A model generated the notes under the pieces. That model saw only the letters and a list, made by a program, of their open reading frames with translations. It did not search any database and was not told where the DNA came from. Of a stretch of DNA of 64,000 nucleotides, positions 9,701-16,765 are shown piece after piece. The position numbers were made by a program, and so were the translations under genes. The stretch is from Paraburkholderia fungorum (GTDB lineage Bacteria > Pseudomonadota > Gammaproteobacteria > Burkholderiales > Burkholderiaceae), in NCBI RefSeq assembly GCF_902833645.1, contig NZ_CADFGE010000005.1, positions 310,001 to 374,000 on the forward strand. The letters are read 5' to 3'. Position 1 is the stretch's first letter, and every line of letters starts with the position of its first letter.

Positions 9701-10284
9701 AGGCGGCGACCGAGCGCAAGACGTTCCTCGATTCGCAATCGGCCGACCTGAACAACGCAATCGAAACGCTGGAAGACGCGATCCGCAAGATCGACGGCGA
9801 AACGCGCACGCTGCTGCAAGGCACCTTCGACGAAGTGAACCGTCATTTCGGCGAACTGTTCCCGCGTCTCTTTGGCGGTGGCCAGGCCAGGTTGATCATG
9901 ACCGGCGACGAGATTCTCGACGCCGGCGTGCAGGTGATGGCGCAACCGCCGGGCAAGAAGAATTCGACGATTCATCTGCTGTCGGGCGGCGAGAAGGCCT
10001 TGACCGCCACCGCGCTGGTGTTCGCGATGTTCCAGTTGAATCCCGCGCCTTTCTGTCTGCTCGACGAAGTGGACGCGCCGCTCGACGACGCCAACACGGA
10101 ACGTTTCGCGAACCTCGTGCGCGCGATGTCGGACAAGACGCAGTTCCTGTTCATTTCGCACAACAAGATCGCGATGGAAATGGCGCAGCAACTGATCGGC
10201 GTGACCATGCAGGAGCAGGGTGTATCGCGCATCGTTGCGGTCGACATGGAAACGGCGGCTGGTTTCGCCCAGAATATCGTTTGA
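6766..10284 (+). CDS. smc: Chromosome segregation protein SMC
   Basis: An 1172-residue SMC ATPase that with ScpA/ScpB organises and segregates the chromosome. The N-terminal head carries Walker A GPNGCGKSN (31-39). Two long coiled coils (about 170-500 and 660-1000) flank a hinge (about 510-650). The C-terminal head has the signature LSGGEKALTATA and Walker B CLLDEVDAPLDD. It starts with GTG at 6766; the sequence MRLTSIKLAGFKSF is the standard SMC start, and no strong Shine-Dalgarno precedes it. It is followed by zipA and ligA in the same direction. The rich GA/GC coiled-coil coding produces long false reading frames on the other strand. Confidence 0.98.
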   Translation: MRLTSIKLAGFKSFVDPTHFQVPGQLVGVVGPNGCGKSNIIDAVRWVLGESRASELRGESMQDVIFNGSTARKPGSRASVELVFDNADGRAAGQWGQYAEIAVKRVLTRDGTSSYYINNLPARRRDIQDIFLGTGLGPRAYAIIGQGMIARLIEAKPEELRVFLEEAAGVSKYKERRRETENRLHDTRENLTRVEDIVRELGANLEKLEAQAIVATKYKDLQADGEEKQRLLWLLRKNEAGSEQERQQRAIEQAQIDLEAQTAKLREVEAQLETLRVAHYSASDAMQGAQGALYEANAEVSRLEAEIKFIVESRNRVQAQIAALTAQREQWQSQAQKAQDDLEDAEEQLAVAEEKAALAEDEAAAKHDAMPALEARWRDAQTELNAERGGIAQTEQALKLEAAHQRNADQQLQQLQQRHERLKSEAGGLDAPDEAQLEDLRMQLAEHEEILHDAQTRLADAQETLPRLDGERRAAQERVQSESAQIHQLDARLAALKQLQENVQTEGKIQPWLEKHELSGLPRLWKKLHVEAGWEAALEAVLRERLAALEVSNLDWVKAFATDAPPAKLAFYAPPAAGQPVATPPGLRPLLSLVRIDDAGIRAVLNDWLGLAFVADDLQQALAMRAQLPEGGSFVVKAGHVVTRVGVQLYAADSEQAGMLARQQEIENLARQVRAQALLADEAKAAAIRAEAAHTQAAQALTDVRQQSERATQRVHALQMDVLKLAQAHERYTQRSTQIREELEEITAQIEEQRALRGESEANFERHDAELAELQARFEDHQLAFEALDETLTAARAQARDLDRAATDARFAARNMANRIDELKRSIQVSHEQSERVAASLEDARAELETINEQTAHTGLQDALDIRAVKEEALHAARLELDDLTAKLRAADETRLTAERALQPLRDRINELQLKEQAARLNGEQFIEQLAAAGVDEAELQAKLTPDMKPSYLQGEVTRINNAITALGPVNMAALDELKAATERKTFLDSQSADLNNAIETLEDAIRKIDGETRTLLQGTFDEVNRHFGELFPRLFGGGQARLIMTGDEILDAGVQVMAQPPGKKNSTIHLLSGGEKALTATALVFAMFQLNPAPFCLLDEVDAPLDDANTERFANLVRAMSDKTQFLFISHNKIAMEMAQQLIGVTMQEQGVSRIVAVDMETAAGFAQNIV

Positions 10285-10401
10285 GTTTTCGGTTAGGTTG
10301 ATCATCGCGGGTGCCCGCGTTCAGCGCAGCGGCCGGTGGCCGCGCGACACGTGGAGCGGGCGCATAGCCGCGCAGACAGAAGAATTGCTGATGGAGCATG
10401 C

Positions 10402-11655
10402 ATGGACGAGTTGACACTCGGTTTGATCGGCGCGGGTGCCGTGGTGGTCGGGGGCGTGGTCGTGTACAACGCATGGCAAGGCGCGAAGGTGCGTCGCAAG
10501 ATGCCGCGTCCGATGCCGGCCGATACCGCCGAAAGTTTCGCGCGGGACGATCAGGAAGAGCAGAGCCCGTTTATCGAACCGGCCCGGCCGACCACGCGGC
10601 GCGAGCCGGTAGTGGGCGCGGACCCGGTAGCGGACACCGCGGCAGCGCGCGTCGAGCCGACGTTTGGCGCTACGGCCGCGCCGCTCGATACGCCGGCCGA
10701 TATTCAGGCGGAGACAACCACGCCGAACGGCTTTCCGGAAGCGGAAGGCATCGCGCAAGCCGAAAGTGGCCACGCGGCGAATGCCGACGAACCGGTCGAG
10801 CCGATCCTGCCCGGTGCCACGACGATTTCGTCCGCGCCGCCGGCTATCGTCGATCGCCGCATCGACTGCATCGTGCCGATTCGTCTGAACGGCCCGGTGG
10901 CCGGCGACAAGGTGATTCCGCTCGCGCAACGTCTACGCCGCGCCGGCAGCAAGCCTGTGCATATCGAAGGCAAGCTCGAAGGCGGCACATGGGAATTGCT
11001 GCAAAACGGTGCACGCTACGAGGAGCTGCGCGCGGCCGCGCAATTGGCCAATCGGAGTGGCGCACTCAACGAACTGGAATTCTCGGAATTCGTGACTGGC
11101 GTGCAGCAGTTTGCCGACGCGCTCGATGCGGCGCCGGAATTTCCCGACATGCTCGAAACGGTCGCCATGGCGCGTGAGCTCGACGGTTTCGCCGCGCAGT
11201 GCGATGCACAATTGTCGATCAACGTACTCTCCGACGGCGCGCCGTGGTCGGCCAACTATGTGCAGGCGGTCGCGTCGCAAGATGGTTTGCTGCTCTCGCG
11301 TGACGGCACGCGCTTCGTCAAGCTCGACGCGAAGCAGAGCCCGGTGTTCATGCTGCAATTCGGCGACACCAATTTCCTGCGCGACGACCTGACCTATAAG
11401 GGCGGCCAGATGATCACGCTGGTGCTCGACGTGCCGGTCGCGGACGAAGACATTCTGCCGTTCCGCCTGATGTGCGACTACGCGAAATCGTTGGCTGAGC
11501 GAATCGGTGGCCGGGTGGTCGACGACGGGCGCCGTCCGCTGCCGGAAACCGCGTTGCTGGCGATCGAAAAGCAGTTGATGACGCTTTACGCGAAGCTTGA
11601 ACAGGCGGGTATCCCGGCAGGTTCGCCGGCCACCCGGCGTTTGTTCAGCCAGTAA
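10402..11655 (+). CDS. zipA: Cell division protein ZipA-like
   Basis: A 417-residue protein with an N-terminal membrane anchor (about residues 5-25, LGLIGAGAVVVGGVVVY), a basic stop-transfer segment, a Pro/Ala/Glu-rich linker (about 40-150) and a globular C-terminal domain (about 270-410) like the FtsZ-binding domain of ZipA. ZipA tethers FtsZ filaments to the inner membrane. Position directly before ligA matches the zipA-ligA order of enteric bacteria. I chose ATG 10402 because the membrane anchor follows at once. The C-terminal domain is divergent, so FtsZ binding is inferred. Confidence 0.85.
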   Translation: MDELTLGLIGAGAVVVGGVVVYNAWQGAKVRRKMPRPMPADTAESFARDDQEEQSPFIEPARPTTRREPVVGADPVADTAAARVEPTFGATAAPLDTPADIQAETTTPNGFPEAEGIAQAESGHAANADEPVEPILPGATTISSAPPAIVDRRIDCIVPIRLNGPVAGDKVIPLAQRLRRAGSKPVHIEGKLEGGTWELLQNGARYEELRAAAQLANRSGALNELEFSEFVTGVQQFADALDAAPEFPDMLETVAMARELDGFAAQCDAQLSINVLSDGAPWSANYVQAVASQDGLLLSRDGTRFVKLDAKQSPVFMLQFGDTNFLRDDLTYKGGQMITLVLDVPVADEDILPFRLMCDYAKSLAERIGGRVVDDGRRPLPETALLAIEKQLMTLYAKLEQAGIPAGSPATRRLFSQ

Positions 11656-11690
11656 CGCGTCTCGCAGCAAGCCAGTTTTACATGCAGTTT

Positions 11691-11717
11691 CAACGGCCGC
11701 ACGATGTGCGGCCGTTG
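11691..11717 (+). terminator. Hairpin between zipA and ligA
   Basis: A perfect 12-bp inverted repeat (11691-11702 and 11706-11717) has a 3-nt loop and lies 35 nt after the zipA stop. It is followed by GCATTTAG rather than a T run, so it may be a weak or Rho-assisted terminator or an mRNA-stabilising hairpin. Confidence 0.45.
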
Positions 11718-11773
11718 GCATTTAGGGCTAGTCCAAAACTGGCCATTCGGCCGATGTAAAGGGGCACGCTTCC

Positions 11774-11782
11774 TGCGATAAT
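11774..11782 (+). promoter_or_regulatory. Candidate extended -10 promoter of ligA
   Basis: TGCGATAAT matches an extended -10 element (TGn plus a 5/6 match to TATAAT), 38 bp before the ligA ATG and downstream of the zipA hairpin. No good -35 is seen, as is common for extended -10 promoters. Confidence 0.4.
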
Positions 11783-11819
11783 CCAATGTCTGAATTCCTT
11801 TGAAGAAGCTTCCGACAGC

Positions 11820-13886
11820 ATGGTCCGAACCCCCGCCTCAAACCCTGCAACCAGCGCTCCCGCGGAGCGGGCCGCGTGGCTGCGCGCGGAACTTGAACGC
11901 GCCAATTACGCGTACTACGTGCTCGACCAGCCGGACCTGCCGGACGCGGAATACGACAGGCTTTTCAAGGAACTGGAGCAGATCGAGGCCGAGCATCCGG
12001 ACCTGATCGTGCCGGATTCGCCCACCCAGCGCGTAGGTGGCGAGGCGTCAAGCGGCTTCGAGCCGGTTGTGCACGATCAACCCATGCTTTCGCTCAACAA
12101 CGGTTTCGCAGACGAAGACATCATCGCGTTCGACAAGCGCGTCGGCGACGCGCTCGGCAAGAATGCGAGCGAACCGCCGGTGCCGGTGGATTACGCGGCC
12201 GAGCTGAAGTTCGACGGCCTGGCCGTGTCGCTGCGGTACGTCGACGGCGTGTTCGTTCAGGCGTCCACGCGCGGCGATGGCACGACCGGCGAGAACGTTA
12301 CCCAGAACATCCGCACGATCCGCTCTATTCCGCTCAAGCTCAAAGGCAAGCGCATCCCGCACGTGCTCGACGTGCGTGGCGAAGTACTCATGTTCAAGCG
12401 CGATTTCGAACGTCTGAACGAGCGCCAGCGGGCTGCGCAGCAAAAGGAGTTCGCCAATCCGCGTAACGCTGCCGCCGGCAGCTTGCGGCAGCTCGATTCG
12501 AAGATCACGGCGCAGCGGCCGCTGTCGTTTTTCGCGTATGGAATCGGTGTGCTCGAAGGGTTCGAGATGCCGGCCACCCATAGCGAACTGCTCGATTGGT
12601 ACAAGGAGCTCGGCTTGCCGGTGAATGGCGAGCGGGCGGTGGTGCAAGGCGCCGCAGGTTTGCTGAAGTTCTTCCACTCGGTGGGCGAGAAGCGCGACGC
12701 GCTGCCTTACGATATCGACGGCGTCGTGTACAAGGTCAACCGGCGCGATGAACAGGACGTGCTCGGCTTCGTGTCGCGGGCGCCCCGTTTCGCCTTGGCT
12801 CACAAATTTCCTGCCCAGGAAGCGCTGACCACACTCCTCGCGATCGACGTGCAGGTCGGCCGTACCGGCGCGATTACGCCGGTTGCGCGGCTGGAACCGG
12901 TGTTTGTCGGCGGCGCGACGGTAACGAACGCCACCTTGCACAATGAAGATGAAGTGCGCCGCAAGGATATTCGCATCGGCGACACGGTCATCGTGCGGCG
13001 GGCCGGCGACGTGATTCCCGAGGTGGTGGGTGCGCTGCTCGACCGCCGCCCGGACGACGCCCGCGAGTTTGTCATGCCCACCCATTGCCCGGTGTGCGGT
13101 TCGAGCATCGAACGGCTGCCGGACGAGACGATTGCGCGCTGCACGGGCGGCTTGTTCTGTCCGGCGCAGCGCAAACAGGCCTTGTGGCATTTTGCGCAGC
13201 GGCGCGCGCTGGATATCGACGGGCTCGGTGAAAAGATCATCGATCAACTCGTCGAGCAGAATCTGGTGCGGACGCCGGCCGATCTGTTCAACCTTGGCTT
13301 TGCGACGCTTGCCGAGCTTGACCGCTTCGCCGAAAAGTCCGCGCAGAATCTGCTCGACTCGCTTGAGAAAGCCAAGCACACCACGCTGGCGCGCTTTATT
13401 TACGCACTCGGTATCCGCCATGTGGGCGAATCGACGGCGAAAGATCTGGCCAAACATTTCGGTTCGCTGACGCCGATCATGGATGCCTCGGTCGAAGAAT
13501 TGCTCGAGGTGAACGACGTGGGCCCTGTGGTGGCCGAGTCGATTCATCGGTTCTTTGCCGAAGAACACAACCGCACGGTGATCGAGCAACTCCGCGCGCC
13601 GGGCAAGGTCACATGGCCGGAAGGACCGCCCGCACCCAAGGCGCCGCAAGGCGTGCTGGCCGGCAAGACGGTTGTATTGACCGGTACCTTGCCCACGCTC
13701 GCTCGCGAAGAGGCGAAAGAAATGCTCGAAGCGGCCGGCGCGAAAGTGGCCGGCTCGGTGTCGAAGAAAACGGACTACGTGGTGGCGGGGGCCGAAGCGG
13801 GCAGCAAATTGGCGAAAGCCGAGGAACTCGGTATCCCGGTACTCGACGAAGATGGTATGCGCAAGCTCCTGGAGGGGCAGTTATGA
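11820..13886 (+). CDS. ligA: NAD-dependent DNA ligase
   Basis: A 688-residue ligase that seals nicks during replication and repair using NAD+. In order it has domain Ia (about 1-80, including the YYVLDQPDLPDAEYD NMN-binding region), the adenylation domain with catalytic lysine K130 in AELKFDGLAV, the OB fold, a Cys4 zinc finger (C423, C426, C441, C447), HhH repeats and a C-terminal BRCT domain (about 608-688, starting GVLAGKTVVLTG). Its stop overlaps the def start by four bases (ATGA), so the two are translationally coupled. Confidence 0.98.
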   Translation: MVRTPASNPATSAPAERAAWLRAELERANYAYYVLDQPDLPDAEYDRLFKELEQIEAEHPDLIVPDSPTQRVGGEASSGFEPVVHDQPMLSLNNGFADEDIIAFDKRVGDALGKNASEPPVPVDYAAELKFDGLAVSLRYVDGVFVQASTRGDGTTGENVTQNIRTIRSIPLKLKGKRIPHVLDVRGEVLMFKRDFERLNERQRAAQQKEFANPRNAAAGSLRQLDSKITAQRPLSFFAYGIGVLEGFEMPATHSELLDWYKELGLPVNGERAVVQGAAGLLKFFHSVGEKRDALPYDIDGVVYKVNRRDEQDVLGFVSRAPRFALAHKFPAQEALTTLLAIDVQVGRTGAITPVARLEPVFVGGATVTNATLHNEDEVRRKDIRIGDTVIVRRAGDVIPEVVGALLDRRPDDAREFVMPTHCPVCGSSIERLPDETIARCTGGLFCPAQRKQALWHFAQRRALDIDGLGEKIIDQLVEQNLVRTPADLFNLGFATLAELDRFAEKSAQNLLDSLEKAKHTTLARFIYALGIRHVGESTAKDLAKHFGSLTPIMDASVEELLEVNDVGPVVAESIHRFFAEEHNRTVIEQLRAPGKVTWPEGPPAPKAPQGVLAGKTVVLTGTLPTLAREEAKEMLEAAGAKVAGSVSKKTDYVVAGAEAGSKLAKAEELGIPVLDEDGMRKLLEGQL

Positions 13887-14416
13887 TCCGCGAAATTCTC
13901 AAGATGGGCGATCCGCGCCTTTTGCAAATTGCCGATCCGGTCGATCACTTCGACACCCCCGAGTTGCATGAGCTCATCAAGGACATGTTCGAGACCATGC
14001 ACGACGCGAACGGCGCGGGGCTCGCCGCGCCGCAGATCGGCGTGAATCTGCAGGTGGTGATCTTCGGCTTCGGGCATAACGAACGCTATCCGGATGCGCC
14101 GCCGGTGCCTGAGACGGTGCTGATCAACCCGACCATTACGCCGGTTTCGCTCGACATGGAAGAGGGCTGGGAGGGCTGTCTGTCCGTACCGGGTTTGCGG
14201 GGCGCGGTGAGCCGGTTTTCGATGATCAAGTACCACGGCTTCGACCAGTACGGCAAACCGATCGATCGCGTCGCCGAAGGTTTTCATGCGCGCGTCGTGC
14301 AACATGAATGCGACCACCTGATCGGCAAGCTGTACCCGATGCGGATCAACGATTTCGCGAAGTTCGGCTTCACTGAGGTCCTGTTTCCGGATATGGACCC
14401 GAATAGCGACGACTGA
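13883..14416 (+). CDS. def: Peptide deformylase
   Basis: A 177-residue metalloprotease-like enzyme that removes the formyl group from nascent protein N-termini. All three motifs are present: GAGLAAPQIGV (45-54), EGCLSVPG with metal ligand C99, and QHECDHLIG with H141, catalytic E142 and H145. GGAGGGG at 13871-13877, inside the ligA end, is the ribosome binding site and supports ATG 13883. Pairing with ligA instead of the more common fmt means this is probably an additional deformylase of the genome; that is inference. Confidence 0.96.
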   Translation: MIREILKMGDPRLLQIADPVDHFDTPELHELIKDMFETMHDANGAGLAAPQIGVNLQVVIFGFGHNERYPDAPPVPETVLINPTITPVSLDMEEGWEGCLSVPGLRGAVSRFSMIKYHGFDQYGKPIDRVAEGFHARVVQHECDHLIGKLYPMRINDFAKFGFTEVLFPDMDPNSDD

Positions 14417-14476
14417 CCTGTGTCATGACTCGCAACCGCCCGCAATGACCGCCTGGCTGCGGGTCTTGCTGGAAAC

Positions 14477-14506
14477 AAAAAACCCACGCCGCGGCGTGGG
14501 TTTTTT
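14477..14506. terminator. Bidirectional terminator between def and the pseudouridine synthase gene
   Basis: An A-tract, an 8-bp GC stem (14483-14490 and 14493-14500) with a tiny loop, and a T-tract form a symmetrical terminator between two convergent genes. It can work in both directions. Confidence 0.9.
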
Positions 14507-14572
14507 GTTGGGCAAACGGCACGGCGCGGGCACCGTGGTCCTTTTGCTGTTTTGAGCGTCAAGCTTCCGGCA

Positions 14573-16759
14573 TCAGAACGACTCGTCCGCCGACAGATAG
14601 CGCCATTGGCCCGGCGGGAGTGCGCCCAGCATCACCCGGCCCATCCGCACGCGCTTCAGGCCGATCACTTCGAGGCCGACCAGTTCGCACATCCGGCGGA
14701 TCTGGCGCTTCTTGCCTTCGCGCAACACGAAACGCAGTTGCTCGCCGTTTTGCCAACTGACCTGTGCGGGCTTCAGCGGCACGTCGTCGAGCGAGAGGCC
14801 GTGACGCAATAGCGCGAGGCTTTCCGGTGGGAAATGGCTTTCGACGTCGGTGGTGTGCTCGCCGAACGACACGCGCACCAGATATTCCTTGTCGATTTCC
14901 GAATGGCCGCCGATCAGTTGCTTGGCGATGCGGCCGTCCTGCGTCAGCACCAGCAGGCCCGTCGAATCGATGTCCAGACGTCCGGCCGGCGCGAGTTGGC
15001 GCAGATGCGCGACCGAGAAGCGGATGTCGGAGCGGTCGCCTTCCCAGCGGTTTTCCGGCGTCACCAAGGTGATCGCCGGCTGATAGCCGTCTTCCGCCTG
15101 GCCCGAGACGAAGCCCACGGTCTTATGGATCAGGACCGTTACCTGGCTTGCTTGCGCCGCTTCGGCGGCAGGGTCGATCTCGATGCGCTGGTCCGGACGA
15201 ACCTTGGTGCCGAGCGTATCGACCCGCTCGCCGTCGACCAGCACCCAGCCTTTTTCGATCCACTCGTCGGCTTCGCGGCGCGAGCACATACCGAGTTCCG
15301 ACATCAGCTTGGACAGGCGCAGGGTGCCCGGTGCGTCTTCGTAATCGCGACGCGGGATGCGCGGGGCGTCGTCGCTGTCGCGTTCGGCTCTGGCGGCAGG
15401 CGCCGGGCCGCGCGGCTTGTCGGCGCGCGCGGGGCGGCTGTCGTCGCCAAAGCGGCGGCCGGCGGCCGGCAGTGCCTTGTCGAAGTTGCGAGCCGGACGT
15501 TCGCCCCGGTCGCTACGTTCGCTGCGGTCGCTGGCACGTGCCGGACGATCGCCGAATTCCCGCCTGGCCGGTGCGCGTTCGCCGCGGTCGTCGCGCGGTG
15601 CGCGCGCCGGGCGGTCCGTGCGGTCACCGTAGCCGCTTTTGACGGGCTTCGCGAAAGTGCGCTCGCCACGCCCTGACGAACCCCGCTCGCCCTCAAAACG
15701 GCGCGGTGCGCTATCGCTGCGCGGCCCGCGTTCGCCGCCACGGCGTTCCTGCGGGGCGCCACGGTCGCTGCCGAAACGGGGGCGATCCGAGGCGTCGCGC
15801 GCCGGACGCTCGCCACGTGGGCCGCCTTCTGAGGACCGGCCTGCGCCCGGACGCGGGCCACTGAACGAGCGGCGCTCGCCGTCGTCACGGCGCGGGGCGC
15901 GGCTACCTTCGAAACTGCGGGGTGCGCGTTCGCTCCGATCCGAGCTTCCTTCGAACCGCCGGGGTGCGCCCGTGCTGCGTTCACTGCGGTCTGCACCGCC
16001 TTCAAATCGACGCGAGGCGCCCTGGCTGCGTTCGCCGTCAGCGCGACGCGGGGCACGTTCGCTGCGATCGGCGCCACCTTCGAACCGACGTGGCGCACGT
16101 TCACTGTCGTCCCGACGGGGACCACGGTCGCCGCCGCCTTCAAACCGGCGCGGTGCGCCCTGGCTGCGTTCACCGTCAGCGCGACGGGGAGCGCGTTCGC
16201 TACGCTCGCCGCCACCTTCGAACTTACGGGGTGCACGAGCACCGTCGTCCCGGCGCGGAGCACGCTCACTGCCGCCTTCGAATCGGCGCGGCGCGCCTTG
16301 GCTGCGTTCACCATCAGCGCGACGCGGAGCACGTTCGCTACGATCGCCACCACCTTCAAAGCGACGCGGCGCACGTTCGCCATCGTCCCGACGCGGCGCG
16401 CGATCACCGCCGCCCTCGAAGCGGCGCGGCGCACCGCCGGTCCCTTCGCGTCGCGGCGGCCGATCCGACGGTGCCCGGCGCGCAGCGCCGGCGCCACCCG
16501 CATCCCGCTCGCGGGAAAACGATCCTTCAGGCCGTGGCGCACGCGCGCCAGCGCCTGCCGGCTTGCCAGCGCTGGCGGGCCGCTTGCCGCCTGCTGCGCC
16601 GGCGCCTTCACCCCGTGCTCCGTTGAACCCGGCCGTCGGTGTAGACGGCCGTGGTCCGCTCGGACGCGTCGGCTTACGCGCCGACGTGCTTCCGGTACGG
16701 ACAGGGGCGCGTTCGGACGAAGCCGGCCGCGGGTGCTTGGCTGTTAATTTGACTCGCAT
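14573..16759 (-). CDS. 23S rRNA pseudouridine synthase, RluF-like, with giant disordered N-terminus
   Basis: A 728-residue protein, more than twice the usual length of the RsuA/RluB/RluF family. The C-terminal part (about 475-728) is a normal enzyme: an S4 RNA-binding domain (LSKLMSELGMCSRREADEW) and a catalytic domain with the aspartate nucleophile D596 in PAGRLDIDSTG. The KEYLV segment and the C-terminal VGLEVIGLKRVRMG look more like RluF than RluB. Residues 1-470 are low-complexity Arg/Gly/Glu/Asp/Ser/Pro sequence with repeated APRRFEGG and ERAPRRADGERSQ units, three of which form exact-length 46-residue tandem repeats. The tail is probably disordered and may bind RNA. It is 6 nt downstream of glnD. 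Confidence 0.9.
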   Translation of the reverse strand: MRVKLTAKHPRPASSERAPVRTGSTSARKPTRPSGPRPSTPTAGFNGARGEGAGAAGGKRPASAGKPAGAGARAPRPEGSFSRERDAGGAGAARRAPSDRPPRREGTGGAPRRFEGGGDRAPRRDDGERAPRRFEGGGDRSERAPRRADGERSQGAPRRFEGGSERAPRRDDGARAPRKFEGGGERSERAPRRADGERSQGAPRRFEGGGDRGPRRDDSERAPRRFEGGADRSERAPRRADGERSQGASRRFEGGADRSERSTGAPRRFEGSSDRSERAPRSFEGSRAPRRDDGERRSFSGPRPGAGRSSEGGPRGERPARDASDRPRFGSDRGAPQERRGGERGPRSDSAPRRFEGERGSSGRGERTFAKPVKSGYGDRTDRPARAPRDDRGERAPARREFGDRPARASDRSERSDRGERPARNFDKALPAAGRRFGDDSRPARADKPRGPAPAARAERDSDDAPRIPRRDYEDAPGTLRLSKLMSELGMCSRREADEWIEKGWVLVDGERVDTLGTKVRPDQRIEIDPAAEAAQASQVTVLIHKTVGFVSGQAEDGYQPAITLVTPENRWEGDRSDIRFSVAHLRQLAPAGRLDIDSTGLLVLTQDGRIAKQLIGGHSEIDKEYLVRVSFGEHTTDVESHFPPESLALLRHGLSLDDVPLKPAQVSWQNGEQLRFVLREGKKRQIRRMCELVGLEVIGLKRVRMGRVMLGALPPGQWRYLSADESF
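16022..16435 (-). repeat. Three tandem 138-bp coding repeats
   Basis: Three in-frame units (16298-16435, 16160-16297, 16022-16159) each encode 46 residues of the form GAPRRFEGG...ERAPRRADGERSQ. A shared marker (CCTGGCTGCGTT or one-base variant) recurs at exactly 138-bp spacing. A shorter, decayed fourth unit follows downstream. Equal unit length suggests recent tandem duplication. Confidence 0.9.
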
Positions 16760-16765
16760 GAAATC

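Noticed and set aside
6841..10305. Long minus-strand frames opposite smc (531 and 614 codons)
   Set aside because: Coiled-coil coding (Glu/Ala/Arg/Gln) is rich in codons that give no stops on the reverse strand; no start signals or family match.
15900..16480. Possible CRISPR-like array
   Set aside because: The repeats are in-frame, of variable similarity and without regular unique spacers; they encode APRRFEGG-type protein repeats.
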